Source: Pseudomonadota bacterium
GTDB taxonomy: Bacteria > Pseudomonadota > Alphaproteobacteria > Sphingomonadales > Sphingomonadaceae
Assembly: GCA_021794525.1 (NCBI GenBank)
Contig: JAJYQP010000021.1
Span: forward strand, 1 to 46,423
Direction: 5' to 3'
Length of the DNA stretch: 46,423 nt
Positions 15,585 to 23,812 of the stretch are shown here, piece after piece (within the stretch, counting starts at the first letter, position 1; every line of letters starts with the position of its first letter). Position numbers and translations under genes: made by a program. Below the pieces are notes generated by a model. That model worked only from the letters and a program-made list of their open reading frames with translations, had not been told where the DNA came from and did not search any database.

Positions 15585-16910
15585 ATGATCAGCGAGACCC
15601 CTGCCCCGCGCCGCTTCTTCCCCTCGGCCCCCCTCAAGGGCCGCATCCGTGTCCCCGGCGACAAGTCGATCAGCCACCGCTCGCTGATGTTCGGCGCGCT
15701 GGCCGTGGGCCGGACAACCATTTCGGGGCTGCTGGAGGGAGAGGACGTGCTCGCCACCGCCGCCGCGCTGCGCCAGATGGGCGCGGTGATCGGGCGGGAC
15801 GGCGAGGACTGGGTTGTCGACGGGGTCGGCACCGGCGGCTTCCTCCCGCCAAGCGCCGCGCTGGAGATGGGCAATTCGGGCACCTCCACGCGGCTCCTCA
15901 TGGGCCTTATCGCCAGCCAGGCGATCACTGCCACCTTCACCGGCGACGCCAGCCTGTCGCGCCGCCCGATGGGCCGGGTGATCGAGCCGCTGGCGCAGAT
16001 GGGCGCCGCGTTTCAGTCCTCGCCCGGCGACACGCTGCCGCTGACGATGACGGGAATCGAGCCTGCCATCCCCATCACCTACCGCTTGCCCGTAGCCAGC
16101 GCGCAGGTGAAGAGCGCGGTGCTGCTGGCGGGCCTGAACACCCCCGGCATCACCACCGTCATCGAACCCGTCCCGACCCGCGATCACACCGAGCGGATGC
16201 TGGCAGGCTTCGGCGCGGTGCTGGAGATCGGCGAAGAGGACGGTGCGCGCGTCATCCGCATTCACGGCCAGCCCGAATTGCGCCCGCAGACCATCGATGT
16301 GCCCGGCGACCCCTCCAGCGCCGCTTTCTTCGCCGTGGCCGCCAGTATCGTGCCGGGAAGCGACCTCGTGATCGAGAACGTCGGGCTCAACCCGACGCGC
16401 GCCGGTCTGTTCGCCGTGCTGCGACAGATGGGCGCGAGAATCGAGGAACTGGACGGGCGCGAGGTGGGCGGCGAGCCGGTCGCGGATCTGCGCGTGCGCC
16501 ATGCGCCGCTGACCGGGATCGAGGTCGACCCCGCCCTCGCCCCCTCGATGATCGACGAGTTCCCTGTGCTCTTCGTCGCCGCCGCCGTTGCGCAGGGCCG
16601 CACAGTCACGCGCGGGCTGGAGGAGCTGCGCGTCAAGGAAAGCGACCGCATCGCCGCCATGGCCGCCGCGCTGACGCTGGTGGGCGCGCGGGTTCAGGAA
16701 ACCGAGGACGGCCTCATCATCGACGGCACCGGCGGCGAACCGCTGCCAGGGAGTACCGAGCCCATCACCACCCACCTCGACCACCGCATCGCCATGAGCA
16801 TGGCGGTGGCGGGGCTGGCCAGTCGGGACGGCGTGGAGGTCGATGACACGAGCCCGATCGCGACTAGCTTTCCCAATTTCACGGCGTTGCTCGAAGGCGC
16901 GGCGCGGTGA
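15585..16910 (+). CDS. aroA: 3-phosphoshikimate 1-carboxyvinyltransferase (EPSP synthase), class II-like
   Basis: 441 residues. The sixth step of the shikimate pathway joins PEP to shikimate-3-phosphate. Class II (CP4-like) hallmarks are present: VPGDKSISHRSLMFGALAVG with Lys27, LLEGEDVLATAAALRQMGA, DASLSRRPMGRV, PITYRLPVASAQVKSAVLLA, PVPTRDHTERML, ELRVKESDRIAAM and HLDHRIAMSMAV. The PEP-pocket loop reads GNSGTSTR, with Gly99 at the position that is Ala100 in glyphosate-insensitive CP4. The start is uncertain: ATG 15585 gives a normal N-terminus, while TTG 15546 is also in frame. GTGA overlap couples it to cmk. Confidence 0.95.
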   Translation: MISETPAPRRFFPSAPLKGRIRVPGDKSISHRSLMFGALAVGRTTISGLLEGEDVLATAAALRQMGAVIGRDGEDWVVDGVGTGGFLPPSAALEMGNSGTSTRLLMGLIASQAITATFTGDASLSRRPMGRVIEPLAQMGAAFQSSPGDTLPLTMTGIEPAIPITYRLPVASAQVKSAVLLAGLNTPGITTVIEPVPTRDHTERMLAGFGAVLEIGEEDGARVIRIHGQPELRPQTIDVPGDPSSAAFFAVAASIVPGSDLVIENVGLNPTRAGLFAVLRQMGARIEELDGREVGGEPVADLRVRHAPLTGIEVDPALAPSMIDEFPVLFVAAAVAQGRTVTRGLEELRVKESDRIAAMAAALTLVGARVQETEDGLIIDGTGGEPLPGSTEPITTHLDHRIAMSMAVAGLASRDGVEVDDTSPIATSFPNFTALLEGAAR

Positions 16911-17524
16911 TCATCGCCGTCGACGGCCCCACCGCCAGCGGCAAGGGCACCATCGCCGCCGCGCTCGCCGAGCATTTCGGGCTGCCTTTCCTCGACACCG
17001 GGCTGCTCTACCGCGCGGTCGGGCGGCAGGTGTTTCTCGACGGCGGCGACCCTGACGATGCGGGCGATGCGCTGGCGGCGACGAGCTTTCCCGACGCCCT
17101 GCTTTCCGACCCGCACCTCCGTAGTGAGGACACCGGCGGACTGGCGAGCCGCGTTTCGGTCCATACTTCGGTTCGCAAGGCGCTGTTCGAGCGGCAGCGT
17201 GCCTTCGCCACCCGGCCCGGCGGCGCGGTGCTCGACGGGCGCGATATCGGCACGGTAATCGCTCCCGACGCCGATGTGAAGCTGTTCGTCACCGCCAGCG
17301 CCCATGCGCGGGCGGAGCGGCGTTGGAAGGAGATGCGCGGACGCGGGCTGGCGGTTGCTCTGGAGGACATCGAGGCCGACATCCTCCGACGCGACGAGCG
17401 CGACAGCAACCGCGCCGATGCGCCGCTCAAGCCCGCCGACGATGCCATCATCCTCGACACCACCGACATGACGCGCGAGCAGGCGCTCGCCGCTGCCATC
17501 GTCGCGGTCGAGGCGAAGCGATGA
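16907..17524 (+). CDS. cmk: cytidylate kinase
   Basis: 205 residues. The P-loop GPTASGKGT is at residues 7-15, followed by LDTGLLYRAVG. LDGRDIGTVIAPDA (CMP binding) and DSNRADAPLKPADDAIILDT mark the family. It phosphorylates CMP and dCMP with ATP. It starts at GTG 16907, overlapping the aroA stop by 4 bases, and its own stop overlaps the next gene by 4 bases (ATGA), so the three genes form a tightly coupled unit. Confidence 0.96.
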   Translation: MIIAVDGPTASGKGTIAAALAEHFGLPFLDTGLLYRAVGRQVFLDGGDPDDAGDALAATSFPDALLSDPHLRSEDTGGLASRVSVHTSVRKALFERQRAFATRPGGAVLDGRDIGTVIAPDADVKLFVTASAHARAERRWKEMRGRGLAVALEDIEADILRRDERDSNRADAPLKPADDAIILDTTDMTREQALAAAIVAVEAKR

Positions 17525-18018
17525 ACCGCCCCGCGCTGTCTTTGCGTGAGTTCGACGACAGCCTCGCGCAGCTCTTCCACGACATCAATGCCGAGTGGAT
17601 CGCGGCGATGTTCACGCTCGAGCCCACCGACCGCGAGGTGCTTGAGAACCCCCGCACGCGCATCGTCGATCCCGGCGGCGCGATCCTGTTCGTCGAGGCG
17701 GAGGGATTGGGCATTGTCGGCACATGCGCCTTGCAGAAGACCGGGCCCGGCGCCTTCGAGCTGACCAAGATGGGCGTCACCGAAAGCGCGCGCGGGCTGA
17801 AGGCGGGGGAATTCCTGCTCGCCGCGATGATCGCGCGGGCGCAGGAGCTTGGCGCGGAGAGGCTCTACCTCCTCACCAACCACAGCTGCGAGGCTGCGAT
17901 CCACCTTTACGAGAAGGCCGGCTTTGTGCACGATGCCGGGATCATGCACCAATACGGCGCACGCTACGCGCGATGCGACGTGGCAATGCGCCATGCTCGA
18001 TTTCAAGATGGTTCGTAG
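17521..18018 (+). CDS. GNAT family N-acetyltransferase
   Basis: 165 residues. The acetyl-CoA binding stretch is TKMGVTESARGLKAGEFLLA, a variant of the V-x-R-G-x-G-x-G/A motif. The C-terminal LTNHSCEAAIHLYEKAGFV is the usual GNAT beta5/alpha4 region. The substrate is unknown. It is the third gene of aroA-cmk-GNAT, ATGA-coupled to cmk. It ends 395 bases before rpsA. Confidence 0.82.
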   Translation: MNRPALSLREFDDSLAQLFHDINAEWIAAMFTLEPTDREVLENPRTRIVDPGGAILFVEAEGLGIVGTCALQKTGPGAFELTKMGVTESARGLKAGEFLLAAMIARAQELGAERLYLLTNHSCEAAIHLYEKAGFVHDAGIMHQYGARYARCDVAMRHARFQDGS

Positions 18019-18205
18019 CCAATATTTTTCTTGCCTATTTGGTTATTCTGCAGCAATGAGCCTGGCAATGAAGCGTGCCCGCCCTCTCCGCGCCACAGCT
18101 TGGACCGCGCACCGTTACGCAGAGCGCAAGACGGGTCGCCGCAAACGATGGGTTTTGGTGTCGACTTCGTGTAGACTTCCGGCGCATTCGCTTCGGCCAT
18201 CCAGC

Positions 18206-18233
18206 TTGCTTTTCGCCGCGAAATCGCTATGAG
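18206..18233 (+). promoter_or_regulatory. possible rpsA promoter
   Basis: TTGCTT (18206-18211) and TATGAG (18228-18233) are separated by 16 bases. This would give an rpsA leader of about 175 bases. Other promoters, including read-through from cmk, are possible. Confidence 0.35.
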
Positions 18234-18312
18234 CGCGCCCGTCCCCGACAGCATCCGCTCGACGAGACCTTCGCGATGGCATGCGGCCTCGCGGAGATAC
18301 GGCCCTCTTGGC

Positions 18313-18383
18313 CCATCGGTTCTCTCCCTGCCCGGGAGGGGGGCAATCCCGCCCCGATGGAGAAAAGACCCCGGTAAAACCGG
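18313..18383 (+). promoter_or_regulatory. structured rpsA leader
   Basis: CCATCGG (18313-18319) pairs with CCGATGG (18354-18360), and an inner stem CTCCC/GGGAG (18324-18328 with 18334-18338) nests in it. A second hairpin, CCGGT-AAA-ACCGG, is at 18371-18383, about 20 bases before the ribosome site GAAGGAAA. In E. coli S1 represses its own mRNA through leader structure. A similar role here is inference. Confidence 0.45.
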
Positions 18384-18413
18384 TGGCCGGTAGCAAATGT
18401 GAAGGAAACTGAC

Positions 18414-20126
18414 ATGGCATCCACTGCCAACCCCACCCGCGCCGATTTCGAGGCGCTCCTCAACGAACAGCTCGGCGGTGCCGCCGACGGCGGCTTCGAA
18501 GGCCGCGTGGTCAAGGGCACCGTGACCGCCGTCGAGAACGGCATGGTCATCATCGACGTCGGCCTCAAGAGCGAAGGCCGGATCGACATCAAGGAATTCG
18601 AACGCGGCGACGACGACAAGGCGCCCACGGTGGGCGACGAGGTCGAGGTCTATGTCGACCGCGTCGAGAACGCCGACGGCGAAGCCATGCTGTCGCGCGA
18701 CCGCGCCCGCCGCGAAGCCGCCTGGGACAAGCTGGAAAGCGAGTTCGGCGAAGGCAAGCGCGTCGAGGGCCGCATCTTCGGCCGGGTCAAGGGCGGCTTC
18801 ACCGTCGATCTCGATGGCGCCGTGGCATTCCTCCCCGGCTCGCAGGTCGACATCCGCCCCGTGCGCGACGTCGCCCCGCTGATGGACATGCCGCAGCCCT
18901 TCATGGTGCTGAAGATGGATCGCCGCCGCGGCAACATCGTCGTCTCGCGCCGCGCGGTGCTCGAGGAAACCCGCGCCGAGCAGCGCAGCGAGCTGATCGA
19001 CAAGCTGGCCGAGGGCCAGGTGATCGACGGCGTGGTCAAGAACATCACCGACTACGGTGCCTTCGTGGACCTCGGCGGCATCGACGGCCTGCTTCACGTC
19101 ACCGACATGAGCTACAAGCGCGTCAACCACCCCTCGGAAGTGATCGAGATCGGCCAGACCGTGAAGGTCCAGATCATCCGCATCAACGAAGATACCCAGC
19201 GCATCAGCCTCGGCATGAAGCAGCTGGAAAGCGATCCGTGGGATGGCGTGATCGCCAAGTACCCGGTCGGTTCCAAGCTGACCGGCCAGGTCACCAATAT
19301 CACCGAATACGGCGCCTTCGTCGAGATCGAGCCGGGCATCGAGGGCCTCGTCCACGTGTCCGAGATGAGCTGGACCAAGAAGAACGTGCACCCCGGCAAG
19401 ATCGTCTCGACTTCGCAGGAAGTCGAAGTGATGGTGCTGGAGGTCGACAGCGACAAGCGCCGCATCAGCCTTGGCCTGAAGCAGGCGCAGGGCAATCCGT
19501 GGGAAGACTTCGCGCAGAAGCACCCGGTCGGCACCAAGGTCACCGGCGAGGTCAAGAACGCGACCGAGTTCGGCCTGTTCATAGGCCTCGACGGCGACGT
19601 GGACGGCATGGTTCACATGTCGGACATCGCCTGGGGCATCTCGGGCGAGGATGCGCTGGCGCTGCACCGCAAGGGTGAAGAGGTCGAGGCGATCGTGCTC
19701 GATGTCGATGTCGAGAAGGAGCGCATCAGCCTCGGCATGAAGCAGCTCGAGAAGGGCGCGCCGACCGCGGCCGGTGCCGCTGCCTCGGCAAGCGGCCTCA
19801 AGAAGAACGACGTCGTCACCGTCACCGTTCTCGAAGTCCGCGATGGCGGCCTCGAGGTGCAGGTCGGCGAAGACGGCGCGACCGGCTTCATCAAGCGCAG
19901 CGACCTCGGCCGCGACCGCGACGAGCAGCGCCCCGACCGCTTCCAGGTCGGCGCGAAGCTGGACGCCATGGTTATCGGCTTCGACCGTTCGAAGAAGCCC
20001 AACTTCTCCGTCAAGGCGCGCCAGATCGCCGAGGAGAAGGAAGCGGTGGCCCAGTTCGGTTCGTCCGATTCGGGTGCCTCGCTGGGCGACATCCTCGGCG
20101 AAGCGCTGAAGAAGAAGGGCGAGTAA
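18414..20126 (+). CDS. rpsA: 30S ribosomal protein S1
   Basis: 570 residues with six S1 RNA-binding repeats. Clear copies include GRVVKGTVTAVENGMVIIDV, VIDGVVKNITDYGAFVDLGG, LTGQVTNITEYGAFVEIEPG and VTGEVKNATEFGLFIGLDG. The linkers RISLGMKQLESDPW and RISLGLKQAQGNPW are standard. S1 unfolds and docks mRNA on the 30S subunit. The ATG at 18414 was chosen because of GAAGGAAA about 5 bases upstream; an in-frame GTG lies 5 codons earlier. It ends before a strong terminator. Confidence 0.98.
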   Translation: MASTANPTRADFEALLNEQLGGAADGGFEGRVVKGTVTAVENGMVIIDVGLKSEGRIDIKEFERGDDDKAPTVGDEVEVYVDRVENADGEAMLSRDRARREAAWDKLESEFGEGKRVEGRIFGRVKGGFTVDLDGAVAFLPGSQVDIRPVRDVAPLMDMPQPFMVLKMDRRRGNIVVSRRAVLEETRAEQRSELIDKLAEGQVIDGVVKNITDYGAFVDLGGIDGLLHVTDMSYKRVNHPSEVIEIGQTVKVQIIRINEDTQRISLGMKQLESDPWDGVIAKYPVGSKLTGQVTNITEYGAFVEIEPGIEGLVHVSEMSWTKKNVHPGKIVSTSQEVEVMVLEVDSDKRRISLGLKQAQGNPWEDFAQKHPVGTKVTGEVKNATEFGLFIGLDGDVDGMVHMSDIAWGISGEDALALHRKGEEVEAIVLDVDVEKERISLGMKQLEKGAPTAAGAAASASGLKKNDVVTVTVLEVRDGGLEVQVGEDGATGFIKRSDLGRDRDEQRPDRFQVGAKLDAMVIGFDRSKKPNFSVKARQIAEEKEAVAQFGSSDSGASLGDILGEALKKKGE

Positions 20127-20137
20127 TCCGCAGGATC

Positions 20138-20223
20138 GCGTCCGGAAGCCTGCTCCCGGACGCGGCCCCAAGGCCGGCCGGCGGGAAGGGCCCGTTCGAC
20201 GTCATGGGATTCACTCCCATGAC
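20138..20223 (+). other. rpsA 3' untranslated region with two perfect hairpins
   Basis: GCGTCCGG (20138-20145) pairs with CCGGACGC (20156-20163). GTCATGGGA (20201-20209) pairs with TCCCATGAC (20215-20223) around a 5-base loop. Neither is followed by T, and the true terminator comes 17 bases later. The region could be released as a small RNA or stabilise the message. Confidence 0.5.
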
Positions 20224-20239
20224 CGCCCAGGCAAGATAG

Positions 20240-20280
20240 AAAGGCCCGCCCTCCCCTTATCGGGAAGGCGGGCCTTTCCT
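20240..20280 (+). terminator. rpsA terminator
   Basis: AAAGGCCCGCC (20240-20250) pairs perfectly with GGCGGGCCTTT (20267-20277), with a further CCC/GGG in the loop, followed by CCT. This is the strongest terminator hairpin in the window. Confidence 0.85.
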
Positions 20281-20310
20281 ACATGGGCCGGTCCGCGCTA
20301 AGGTGTCCCC

Positions 20311-21066
20311 ATGCTGCAGATCCACCAGTTTCCCTGCCTGTCCGACAACTATGGCTTCCTCGTCCATGACCCGGCGAGCGGCGAAACCGCGGCGATCGAC
20401 ACGCCCGATGGCGCGGAATACCTGCGTCAGGCAGAAGCCAAGGGCTGGACGATCACCCAGATCTGGAACACGCACTGGCATCCCGACCATGCCGGCGGAA
20501 ACCAGGCCATCGTCGATGCGACGGGTGCGACCGTCGTCGCCCCGGCAGAGGTCAGCAAACTCGGTCCAATCGACCGTGTCGTCGGCAATGGCGACACGGT
20601 GGCGCTGGGTGAGTGGTTGGCACGGGTGATCGACGTCTCCGGCCACACCAATGGCCATATCGCCTATCATCTGGCGGATGCTGGCGTTGCCTTCGTCGGC
20701 GACAGCGTCTTCGCTTTGGGGTGCGGGCGGATGTTCGAAGGGGAACCGCAGCAGTTCTGGGACAGCCTCAGCCGGATCAAGGCTCTGCCTCCCGGAACCG
20801 TCCTCTACTGCGCGCATGAATACACGCAGTCGAACGCGAAATTCGCGCTTCATGCCGACCCGGACAATGCCATGCTCCGCCAATATGCCGCCGACATCGA
20901 CCGCAAGCGCGCCGCGGGCGAGCCCACCGTGCCGACGACGCTAGAGCGCGAGTTGGGGACCAACCCCTTCCTGCGCGCGGACAGTGACGAAATGCGCGAC
21001 CGGTGGGGCGGCGCGAGCCCGGCAGAAACCTTCGCCCGCCTGCGCGCGGCCAAGGACAGCTTCTAG
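20311..21066 (+). CDS. gloB: hydroxyacylglutathione hydrolase (glyoxalase II)
   Basis: 251 residues. The metallo-beta-lactamase motif is T-H55-W-H57-P-D59-H60, followed by VSGHTNGHIAYHL (His ligand), AFVGDSVFALGCGRMFEG and YCAHEYTQSNAKFA. The C-terminal NPFLRAD region binds glutathione. It hydrolyses S-lactoylglutathione to lactate in methylglyoxal detoxification. It is a single gene between two terminators. Confidence 0.95.
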   Translation: MLQIHQFPCLSDNYGFLVHDPASGETAAIDTPDGAEYLRQAEAKGWTITQIWNTHWHPDHAGGNQAIVDATGATVVAPAEVSKLGPIDRVVGNGDTVALGEWLARVIDVSGHTNGHIAYHLADAGVAFVGDSVFALGCGRMFEGEPQQFWDSLSRIKALPPGTVLYCAHEYTQSNAKFALHADPDNAMLRQYAADIDRKRAAGEPTVPTTLERELGTNPFLRADSDEMRDRWGGASPAETFARLRAAKDSF

Positions 21067-21075
21067 GCGAAAAAA

Positions 21076-21114
21076 GAGCCGCGGCCCCTGCGTCAGCAGG
21101 AAAGCCGCGGCCTC
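21076..21114. terminator. shared terminator between gloB and the F0 operon
   Basis: GAGCCGCGGC (21076-21085) pairs with GCCGCGGCCTC (21104-21114) with one bulged G. It is preceded by AAAAAA and followed by TTG. It lies between two convergent genes, so it can serve both. Confidence 0.7.
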
Positions 21115-21138
21115 TTGAGACTCGTTGACGCGGCGGGC

Positions 21139-21708
21139 TCAGAGCCCGGCGATCACCTTGTCGGCCAGCACCCGATCCGCATCCTCGCCATGCTTATCGG
21201 CGATGAGCTTGCGGCTGGCGGCGGTGGCAGCGGCCACCGCGCTGTTGCGGACGCTCTCGACCGCCTCACGCTCGGCGGCGGCGATCTTGTCCTCCGCCAT
21301 GCGCTCGCGGCGAGCGACCATCGCCTTGCCGTCGGCTTCCGCCTTGGCCAGGATGTCATCCGCCTCGGTCCTAGCATTGGCGAGCATCGCGGCGGCGTCC
21401 TTTTCGGCACCGGCGATCTTGGCGGCATACTCGGTGCGCAGCGCCTCGGCCTCGGCACGAAGCTGCTTGGCCTCGTCGAGCTGCTGCTTGATCGCCGCGA
21501 TCTTGCCGTCGAGCCCGCGGGTAATCATGCCCGGCACGCGCTTCCACAGCATAACCAGTACCAGAACCAGCATCGCCAGGGCGACGATCTGGAACGGGGC
21601 GAGGCCGAACAGCTCCGGCTCGGCATGAGTCGGCGCGCCGCCATGCTCGGTCCCGGCGACGATCTGGCTTTCGTCGGTCGCGATCACTTCGGGGAGGTGG
21701 TCAGCCAT
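21139..21708 (-). CDS. atpF: ATP synthase F0 subunit b
   Basis: 189 residues. An N-terminal stretch of about 30 residues (ADHLPEVIATDESQIVAG and more) is followed by a membrane helix at about 35-55 (APFQIVALAMLVLVLVMLW) and a long charged coiled coil (QQLDEAKQLRAEAEALR and on). It is the b half of the b/b' stator stalk. The ATG at 21708 overlaps the b' gene by 8 bases. A TTG 2 codons earlier is also in frame. It is the last gene of the F0 operon, before a terminator. Confidence 0.93.
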   Translation of the reverse strand: MADHLPEVIATDESQIVAGTEHGGAPTHAEPELFGLAPFQIVALAMLVLVLVMLWKRVPGMITRGLDGKIAAIKQQLDEAKQLRAEAEALRTEYAAKIAGAEKDAAAMLANARTEADDILAKAEADGKAMVARRERMAEDKIAAAEREAVESVRNSAVAAATAASRKLIADKHGEDADRVLADKVIAGL

Positions 21709-22195
21709 GGGCAAGGGCCTCCTTCACGGCCTTCGCGGCGGAAGGCTTGGTGACCTTTACGCCGGCGAGCCGCTGGACGATGTCCTGCGCGGCCTCTGCG
21801 GCGACGGTCTCGATTTCGCCCATGGCCGCGGTGCGCGCGGCGGCGATGCGACCCTCCGCCTCGGCCAGCTTGGCATCGATCTTGGTCTGCGCTTTAGCGA
21901 GACGCTGCTCGGTCTTGGCCGCGGCGTCCGCCTTCGCCTTTGCGAGCACCGCCTGGGCATTGGCACGGTTCTCGTTCTCGCGCTGACGCCACGCCTCTTC
22001 CTGCCGGTCCGCCTCGTTCCGCGCGGCCTGCGCGGCAGCGAGGTCGGCGGCGATCTGCGAATCGCGCGCCTCGACGGTCGCCAGCACCTTGGGCACCATG
22101 CCCTTGCCGACGACGAAGAAGGTGAAGCCGAAGAACACCAGCAACCAGAAGATCTGGCTGGCGTAGGTGTCGGCAAGCTGGGCTATCTGTGGCAT
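21701..22195 (-). CDS. atpF': ATP synthase F0 subunit b'
   Basis: 164 residues. The membrane helix SQIFWLLVFFGFTFFVVGKG at about 13-32 is followed by an Ala/Glu/Arg/Lys coiled coil. Together with the next gene it forms the heterodimeric b/b' stalk of alphaproteobacteria and cyanobacteria; enterics use a b homodimer. Position between atpE and atpF is the usual one. Confidence 0.93.
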   Translation of the reverse strand: MPQIAQLADTYASQIFWLLVFFGFTFFVVGKGMVPKVLATVEARDSQIAADLAAAQAARNEADRQEEAWRQRENENRANAQAVLAKAKADAAAKTEQRLAKAQTKIDAKLAEAEGRIAAARTAAMGEIETVAAEAAQDIVQRLAGVKVTKPSAAKAVKEALAHG

Positions 22196-22266
22196 CGCGC
22201 GCTCTTTGGCTGTGCCGCCGACAGAGGCCCTTGCGGGCCGCGCCGGCGATCACGGTCTCAGGTATC

Positions 22267-22494
22267 TTAGGCGACGAAGATCAGGATCATCGACACGACG
22301 AACGCCAGCAGGCCGAGAAGCTCGGCAGCGGCGAAGCCGATGAAGAGGCGGCCCTGCTGGCCGTCGGCAGCGCCGGGGTTGCGCAGCGCGCTCTCGAGGA
22401 ACGAGCCGAACACGTTACCCACGCCAATGGCGGCCATGCCGGCACCGATGGCAGCAAGACCGGCACCGATCAGCTTTGCGGCTTCAACGTCCAT
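22267..22494 (-). CDS. atpE: ATP synthase F0 subunit c
   Basis: 75 residues and two membrane helices. The first has the glycine pattern GAGLAAIGAGMAAIGVGN, the polar loop is RNP, and the second carries the proton-binding Glu58 (AAAELLGLLAF). No sodium-type residues (Gln in helix 1, Ser/Thr next to the Glu) are seen, so it is a proton-driven rotor. It lies between atpB and the b' gene. Confidence 0.97.
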   Translation of the reverse strand: MDVEAAKLIGAGLAAIGAGMAAIGVGNVFGSFLESALRNPGAADGQQGRLFIGFAAAELLGLLAFVVSMILIFVA

Positions 22495-22533
22495 GATAAA
22501 CTCCTTTGAAATTCAGATGTGTGTGAAACGGAC

Positions 22534-23310
22534 TTAGTGAAGGTTCTCGGCGTCGTTGATGTACAGCGACGTCAACAGCGCGAAGACATAGGCCTGGATG
22601 CCGGCAACGAGCAGCTCGAGCGCGCAGATGCCGATCATCAGGAGGAAGCTGGGCAGACCCACGAGCAGCCCGAAACCGGCACCGGCATTGGTTCCGTCGA
22701 TCACGAAGCTCGACAGCACCTCGAGCAGCACGTGCCCCGCCATCATGGCGACGAACAGTCGCAGGCCGAGGCTGAAGGGGCGCACCATGAACGAGATGAA
22801 CTCGATCGGCGCGATCACCGGGATCATCGGCAGCGGCGTGCCGTGGGGCACGAACAGGCTGAAGAAATGGAGGCCGTGCCGCCAGAAGCCCACGATCAGC
22901 ACGATCGAGAAGCTCAGCACCGCGAGGATACCGGTTACGGTAAAGTGGCTGGTGAAGGTGAAGGGATGCACGCCGACAATGCCCAGCGGCAGCAGGCCCA
23001 GAATGTTGGCGAAGAGTATGAACATGAACAGGCTGAAGACGTAAGGCACATATTTGCGCCCTGCCTTGCCGATGTTCGCTTCCAGCATGTCGTCGATGAA
23101 GCCGGTAAAGGTCTCCACCATCATCTGCCAGCGCCCGGGGACCATCTGGCGCTTCAGACCACCGGCGACGAACAGCGTCAGCACCACAGTGGTGATGAGC
23201 ATCCACATCGCGGAATTGGTGAAGGAAACGTCGTAGCCCGCGATATTCAGTTCGGCGATCGGCTTGATCGTGAACTGGTACATCGGGTCGACCTTGGCTT
23301 CGGCTGCCAC
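22534..23310 (-). CDS. atpB: ATP synthase F0 subunit a
   Basis: 258 residues. Family landmarks are QFTIKPI near the start, MWMLITTVVLTLF, FVPYVFSLFMFILFANILGLLP-like text (here YVFSLFMFILFANILGLLP), the essential arginine helix SLGLRLFVAMMAGHVLLEV and the last helix ELLVAGIQAYVFALLTSLYI. It forms the proton half-channels next to the c-ring. The start is GTG at 23310. The ATG 9 codons later is the other option, but the VDPMYQFTIKP lead is conserved in relatives. Confidence 0.95.
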   Translation of the reverse strand: MAAEAKVDPMYQFTIKPIAELNIAGYDVSFTNSAMWMLITTVVLTLFVAGGLKRQMVPGRWQMMVETFTGFIDDMLEANIGKAGRKYVPYVFSLFMFILFANILGLLPLGIVGVHPFTFTSHFTVTGILAVLSFSIVLIVGFWRHGLHFFSLFVPHGTPLPMIPVIAPIEFISFMVRPFSLGLRLFVAMMAGHVLLEVLSSFVIDGTNAGAGFGLLVGLPSFLLMIGICALELLVAGIQAYVFALLTSLYINDAENLH

Positions 23311-23370
23311 GTTCGAGGTAATCCCTGTATCCTGGTGCGCGGTGCGACCAGCGACGCGAGGTGATCCGCG

Positions 23371-23691
23371 CTACTGGTCCGGCCGCTGGTTCGCAGAACG
23401 GATGATGTTCCTGAAGGCGACCACGATCCCGAGGGCCAGGCCGACCAGCAGTCCCCAGGGCAAGGTCCCCGCCAGCCAGTCGAACAGCCAGCCGAGCACC
23501 AGGCCGCCGAGAACCCCGCCGAGCAGATCCGCCAGTGCCCGGTTGCCGCTGCGGTAATTCGCGTCGGAGCCGGTTGCCTGCGATCTGGTGCGCTGCTCTT
23601 CCCGCTCGCGCGCGGCCTTCAGCCGCTCCTCGAGCGCGTCGATTCGCGCATCCTCGCCGATGGGTTCCCGTGCGGACGTCTCGTCGCTCAT
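23371..23691 (-). CDS. atpI: AtpI-like F0 assembly protein
   Basis: 106 residues: a charged N-terminal helix (ALEERLKAAREREEQR) and two glycine-rich membrane helices (ALADLLGGVLGGLVLGWLFD and LPWGLLVGLALGIVVAF). This matches the AtpI family found first in F0 operons, thought to help c-ring assembly or Mg2+ transport. GGAGATTGGC precedes the ATG. It is the first gene of atpI-atpB-atpE-b'-b. The F1 genes are elsewhere, as in other alphaproteobacteria. Confidence 0.87.
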   Translation of the reverse strand: MSDETSAREPIGEDARIDALEERLKAAREREEQRTRSQATGSDANYRSGNRALADLLGGVLGGLVLGWLFDWLAGTLPWGLLVGLALGIVVAFRNIIRSANQRPDQ

Positions 23692-23748
23692 GCCAATCTC
23701 CGTGAAAGGGAAACGCGCGGCACGCGCTGGAGGTGCCCGCCGAGGGCG

Positions 23749-23769
23749 CCGCCCCCTTAGGCGGGGGGC
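23749..23769 (-). terminator. possible terminator after ydbL
   Basis: GCCCCC (23751-23756) pairs with GGGGGC (23764-23769); CCGCC/GGCGG (23749-23753 with 23760-23764) is an alternative pairing. No T-run follows on the minus strand, so it is weak. The 121 bases between ydbL and atpI hold no gene. Confidence 0.3.
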
Positions 23770-23812
23770 ATGGCCAAGTCAACCGGGGGTTTCGGTCGGC
23801 CCGCCAACCGCC

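Larger units (their letters stand above)
18019..18413. other. long leader region upstream of rpsA
   Basis: No convincing gene is seen in these 395 bases on either strand. The first part is AT-rich (around 18020-18055). A possible rpsA promoter lies at 18206-18233 and hairpins at 18313-18383. A long untranslated leader for rpsA is likely. Confidence 0.6.

Noticed and set aside
18003..20171. A 722-codon minus-strand open frame opposite rpsA
   Set aside because: Antisense shadow of rpsA; its internal repetition only mirrors the S1 repeats.
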